From contig JARXAU010000119.1 in NCBI GenBank assembly GCA_029865675.1, positions 1-28,004 on the forward strand: a DNA stretch of 28,004 nt, given 5' to 3'. Position numbers and translations under genes: made by a program. Below, piece after piece: positions 25,293-28,004 of this stretch (positions are counted from its first letter, which is position 1; the number at the start of each line of letters is the position of its first letter). The notes beneath the pieces are model-generated. The model searched no databases and was not told the DNA's origin. It saw only the letters and a program-made list of their open reading frames with translations. The DNA comes from Rhodoferax sp. (GTDB taxonomy: Bacteria > Pseudomonadota > Gammaproteobacteria > Burkholderiales > Burkholderiaceae_C).

Positions 25293-26942
25293 TTAGTTTG
25301 ACAGACCGAAAAAGCCGCCCCAGGGCTGCAGCGCCACCACGCCTTCGGTCAGCATGGCCCCGGCCAGGCCGCTGCCGCTGAGTTCGCGCGTGCTGGCGTG
25401 GTCGGTGGGCAGGGGCCAATCGACAGGGGCGTCGCTGAAGTTGAACACGCACAGCACGCACTGCCCGTCCATGCGCCGCTCATAGGCCAGCACCTGTGGG
25501 TGCGCCGCCAGCAGCTGCATGTCTCCGTGAATGAGCACCGTGTGCTTGGTGCGCCAGTGGATCAGGCCGGTGTAGAAATGCAGCAGGCTGTCCGGGTCGC
25601 CGCGCTGCGCATCGACCGCCAGCGCCAAGTGCTCTGGCGCCAGGGGCAGCCAAGGCGCTGATGGGCTGAATCCGCCGTTGGCGTGCGCGCCCTCCCAGGG
25701 CATGGGCGTGCGGCAGCCGTCGCGGCCTTTGAACTCGGGCCACAGGGCTTTGCCAAACGGGTCTTGCAGTTGCTCAAACGCAATGTCGGCCTGCGTGAGG
25801 CCCAGCTCGTCGCCCTGGTAAACACAGGGGCTGCCACGTAAGCTCATTTGAAAAGCCGCCGCCAGCCGCAGCAAGCTCGGGTCGGGCGTGGCGCCGCCCC
25901 AGCGCGTGGCCAGGCGCACCACGTCATGGTTGGACAGTGCCCAGCACGGCCAGCCGTCGCCCACGGTGGCGGTGAATTTTTCCAGCAGCCCGTGCAAAAA
26001 AGCCGCGCTTTTGTTCGGCCCCAGCAAGTCAAAGGAATAGGCCATGTGCAGCTTGTCGGCGCCGCGCGTGTATTCGGCCATGCGGGCCAGGCCGTCGTCG
26101 TCGCCAATCTCGCCCACCATGGTGCTGCCGGGGTAGGCATCCAGCAGGGTGCGCAGTTCTTTCAAAAACTCCAGGTTTTCTGGGCGGCTTTTGTCGTACA
26201 CATGGTGCTGTCGGCTATAGGGGTTGACCGGGTCTACCGACGCGTCGCTGGGGTCTGGCTGGCCGCGCCCTGGGTTGTTGCGCAGCTCTTTGTCATGAAA
26301 GTAAAAGTTGGCCGTGTCCAGCCGGTAGCCGTCCACGCCCAGCTCCAGCCAAAAGCGCACGTCGTCCAGCACCGCTGCGCGCACCTGGGGGTTGTGAAAA
26401 TTCAGGTCCGGCTGCGAGACCAAAAAGTTGTGCAGGTAGTACTGCAAACGCCGGGTGTCCCACTGCCAGGCGCTACCGCCAAAAATCGACAACCAGTTGT
26501 TGGGCGGCGTGCCGTCGTCACGGGCATCGGCCCAGACGTACCAGTCGGCGCGCGGGTTGTGTTGGCTGGCGCGGCTTTCTATAAACCAAGGGTGCTGGTC
26601 CGAGGTGTGCGACAGCACCTGGTCAATCATCACCTTCAGCCCCAGTTGGTGCGCATGGCGCACCAGTGCGCGAAAGTCCTCCAGCGTGCCAAACAGCGGG
26701 TCGATGTCGCGGTAGTCGCTCACGTCATAGCCAAAGTCTTTCATCGGGCTTTTGAACACCGGCGACAGCCACACCGCATCGGCACCGAGTGCGGCCACAT
26801 GCGCCAGCCGCTGCGTGATGCCCGGCAGGTCGCCCACACCGTCGCCATTGCTGTCTTGGAAAGAGCGCGGATAGATCTGGTAAATGATGCCGCCGCGCCA
26901 CCATTGCGTGTTGTCAGCCCGAGATGCGGACGCTTTTGTCAT
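25293..26942 (-). CDS. GH13 alpha-glucosidase (subfamily 23-like)
   Basis: A 549-residue alpha-amylase-family enzyme without a signal peptide, so cytoplasmic. The N-terminus WWRGGIIYQIYPRSFQDSNGDGVGD carries the calcium-binding loop. Catalytic residues: D209 (GYRLDTANFYFHD), E278 (MVGEIGDDD), and D340 (ALSNHDVVR). The FYFHD...LRNNP motif is typical of GH13_23 alpha-glucosidases, which hydrolyse maltose, sucrose or short maltooligosaccharides and may transglucosylate. It heads the glycogen operon, 27 bp before glgB, suggesting it recycles maltooligosaccharides released by GlgX/GlgP. ATG 26942 has a GGAG motif 5 nt upstream. Oligo-1,6-glucosidase or trehalose-related activity cannot be excluded from sequence. 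Confidence 0.92.
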   Translation of the reverse strand: MTKASASRADNTQWWRGGIIYQIYPRSFQDSNGDGVGDLPGITQRLAHVAALGADAVWLSPVFKSPMKDFGYDVSDYRDIDPLFGTLEDFRALVRHAHQLGLKVMIDQVLSHTSDQHPWFIESRASQHNPRADWYVWADARDDGTPPNNWLSIFGGSAWQWDTRRLQYYLHNFLVSQPDLNFHNPQVRAAVLDDVRFWLELGVDGYRLDTANFYFHDKELRNNPGRGQPDPSDASVDPVNPYSRQHHVYDKSRPENLEFLKELRTLLDAYPGSTMVGEIGDDDGLARMAEYTRGADKLHMAYSFDLLGPNKSAAFLHGLLEKFTATVGDGWPCWALSNHDVVRLATRWGGATPDPSLLRLAAAFQMSLRGSPCVYQGDELGLTQADIAFEQLQDPFGKALWPEFKGRDGCRTPMPWEGAHANGGFSPSAPWLPLAPEHLALAVDAQRGDPDSLLHFYTGLIHWRTKHTVLIHGDMQLLAAHPQVLAYERRMDGQCVLCVFNFSDAPVDWPLPTDHASTRELSGSGLAGAMLTEGVVALQPWGGFFGLSN

Positions 26943-26993
26943 GGGTGCTCCGGATCGGGGGCAAAGGCCGGACTAGTGCCGACGGTTACGATT

Positions 26994-27023
26994 ATTGTAG
27001 GGATCGCCTAGCCGCCTAGTCGA
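26994..27023 (-). promoter_or_regulatory. Candidate sigma-70 promoter of the glycogen operon
   Basis: On the minus strand TCGACT (27023-27018) and TACAAT (26999-26994) are separated by 18 nt. They would place the start of transcription about 45 nt before the alpha-glucosidase ATG. The -10 matches consensus in 5 of 6 positions, the -35 in 4 of 6. Confidence 0.4.
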
Positions 27024-27032
27024 GTTTGTTTG

Positions 27033-27044
27033 GGTTACGAAACC
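27033..27044. promoter_or_regulatory. Pseudo-palindrome with central CG (LacI-family-like operator)
   Basis: GGTTACGAAACC is symmetric at 10 of 12 positions about a central CG, the style of LacI-family operators. Its left part GGTTACGA recurs at 26984-26991 near the predicted transcription start, 49 bp away, so the two copies flank the candidate promoter. Confidence 0.35.
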
Positions 27045-27057
27045 ACTGGCTTAACAA

Positions 27058-27073
27058 CATACACTTGTGTATG
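27058..27073. promoter_or_regulatory. 16-bp palindrome in the divergent control region
   Basis: CATACAC-TT-GTGTATG has perfect 7-bp arms with a 2-bp spacer. It lies between the divergent alpha-glucosidase and dehalogenase genes, 58 bp before the latter's ATG. It may be an operator; the regulator is unknown. Confidence 0.45.
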
Positions 27074-27130
27074 CGCAGCCATCTGCAAAGACCGGTTATT
27101 TGGTTTTGTGAATTGGAAGGAAATTCCCCG

Positions 27131-28004
27131 ATGTCCCCGCTCCCCACCGTCTCGCAGTTCTTGCGCACCCCCGAGGCGCGCTTTGCTGACCTGCCCGATT
27201 TTCCCTATGCGCCGCGTTACACCGAAGTGGGCGGCCTGCGCATTGCGCACATTGACGAGGGTCCTCGTGATGGCCCGCTTGTGCTGCTCATGCATGGCGA
27301 GCCCACCTGGTCGTTTTTGTACCGCAAGATGATTCCGGTGCTGGTGGCCCAGGGCCTGCGGGTGATTGCGCCTGACCTGGTGGGCTTTGGCCGCTCCGAC
27401 AAGCCTACGCGTGCGAGCGACTATTCCTATTTCAACCATGTTGAGTGGATGAAAGCCTGGGTGCGGGCCAACAATTTTCAGCACATGACGTTTTTTGGGC
27501 AGGACTGGGGTTCTCTGGTCGGCCTGCGCGTGGTGGCTGAAATGCCGGAGCGCTTTGACCGGGTGGGGCTGGGCAATGGCGCTCTGCTCACGGGCACTAT
27601 GGAGGTGCCCAAGGCGTTCAAAATATGGCGTGCCTTTGCGCGCTACAGCCCCTGGTTTCCGATTGGCCGCATCGTCAAAATCGGCTGCGCCAAAGGCCTG
27701 ACGCCCCAAGAAGTGGCCGCGTACGACGCCCCCTTTCCCAGCCGCAAACACCGTGTGGCGGCGCGCGTGTTCCCTGGCTTCGTGCCCACTACACCCCAAG
27801 ACCCCGAGCGCGAGCGCAACGAAGCCGCTTGGGAAGTGTTCAAGCGCTGGGACAAGCCCTTTCTCACCCTGTTCAGCACCCGCGACCCGGTGACCAGGGG
27901 CGGCGAAGTGCTGTGGCAGCAACTGGTACCCGGCGCCCAAGGCCAGCCCCACACCAAAATTCGCGGTGCCGGGCACTTTTTGCAAGAAGACAAGGGTGTG
28001 GAAG
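27131..28004 (+). CDS. Haloalkane dehalogenase family alpha/beta hydrolase (partial, C-terminus off the right edge)
   Basis: 291 codons are present, almost the whole protein (family ~295-310). The alpha/beta-hydrolase core is clear: oxyanion segment HGEPTW (55-60), nucleophile elbow GQDWGS with D125 and the halide-binding W126 directly after it, and the catalytic histidine H282 in GAGHFLQED. D252 in FSTRDPVT is the candidate acid, as in the HLD-I subfamily. A helical cap lies at ~150-225 with several tryptophans, one probably the second halide ligand. Aspartate as nucleophile excludes ordinary esterases. The native substrate is unknown; many family members in soil and water bacteria have no proven haloalkane substrate. 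The start ATG 27131 has AAGGAA 8 nt upstream. It is divergent from the glycogen operon. Confidence 0.9.
   Translation, partial: MSPLPTVSQFLRTPEARFADLPDFPYAPRYTEVGGLRIAHIDEGPRDGPLVLLMHGEPTWSFLYRKMIPVLVAQGLRVIAPDLVGFGRSDKPTRASDYSYFNHVEWMKAWVRANNFQHMTFFGQDWGSLVGLRVVAEMPERFDRVGLGNGALLTGTMEVPKAFKIWRAFARYSPWFPIGRIVKIGCAKGLTPQEVAAYDAPFPSRKHRVAARVFPGFVPTTPQDPERERNEAAWEVFKRWDKPFLTLFSTRDPVTRGGEVLWQQLVPGAQGQPHTKIRGAGHFLQEDKGVE

Noticed and set aside
25848..27011. 387-codon open frame on the plus strand
   Set aside because: Antisense to the alpha-glucosidase, whose catalytic motifs are intact; basic, low-complexity product with no recognisable domain.

Overview
The window is dense, GC-rich and gene-packed. 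It looks like the chromosome of a betaproteobacterium of order Burkholderiales, probably family Comamonadaceae (Rhodoferax/Polaromonas/Acidovorax-like). The reasons are the gene order ilvE - CHCC zinc-finger protein - waaF, the GTP-type PEP carboxykinase, and a small GC-rich double-hairpin intergenic element before waaF of a kind I recall from that family. No rRNA, tRNA, CRISPR array, insertion sequence or integrase is visible. This is a core-type region and I found no clear novel multi-gene system; the most interesting signals are regulatory.

Layout. 1-3070 (-): N-terminal two thirds of a bacterial alpha-2-macroglobulin, cut by the left edge. 3241-3696 (-): RidA/YjgF protein. 3831-4865 (+): cyclic-nucleotide-binding/GGDEF diguanylate cyclase. 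4886-6772 (-): PEP carboxykinase pckG. 7007-7774 (-): SDR oxidoreductase. 7886-10678 (+): small membrane protein, ilvE, CHCC zinc-finger protein, and the LPS heptosyltransferase waaF. 10999-13111 (-): CpxR/CpxA-like two-component system. 13240-14613 (-): ampG muropeptide permease, divergent from an M48 metallopeptidase at 14661-15539 (+). 15641-26942 (-): a compact six-gene glycogen operon in the order alpha-glucosidase, glgB, glgX, glgC, glgA, glgP. 27131-28004 (+): haloalkane dehalogenase family hydrolase, cut by the right edge.

How the genes fit together. The glycogen operon holds a complete cycle: GlgC makes ADP-glucose, GlgA elongates, GlgB branches, GlgP phosphorolyses, GlgX debranches, and a GH13 alpha-glucosidase can hydrolyse the short maltooligosaccharides left over. 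PckG supplies gluconeogenic carbon. Several other genes concern the cell envelope: alpha-2-macroglobulin, WaaF, AmpG, the M48 protease and the Cpx-like sensor system.

Regulatory signals worth attention: an exact GTAAA-N5-GTAAA repeat upstream of the CpxR-like gene; an intrinsic terminator for leftward transcription inside the last codons of waaF; a hairpin element that buries the waaF ribosome binding site; a 17-bp dyad plus a strong hairpin upstream of pckG; and a 16-bp palindrome with a LacI-like pseudo-palindrome in the control region of the glycogen operon.
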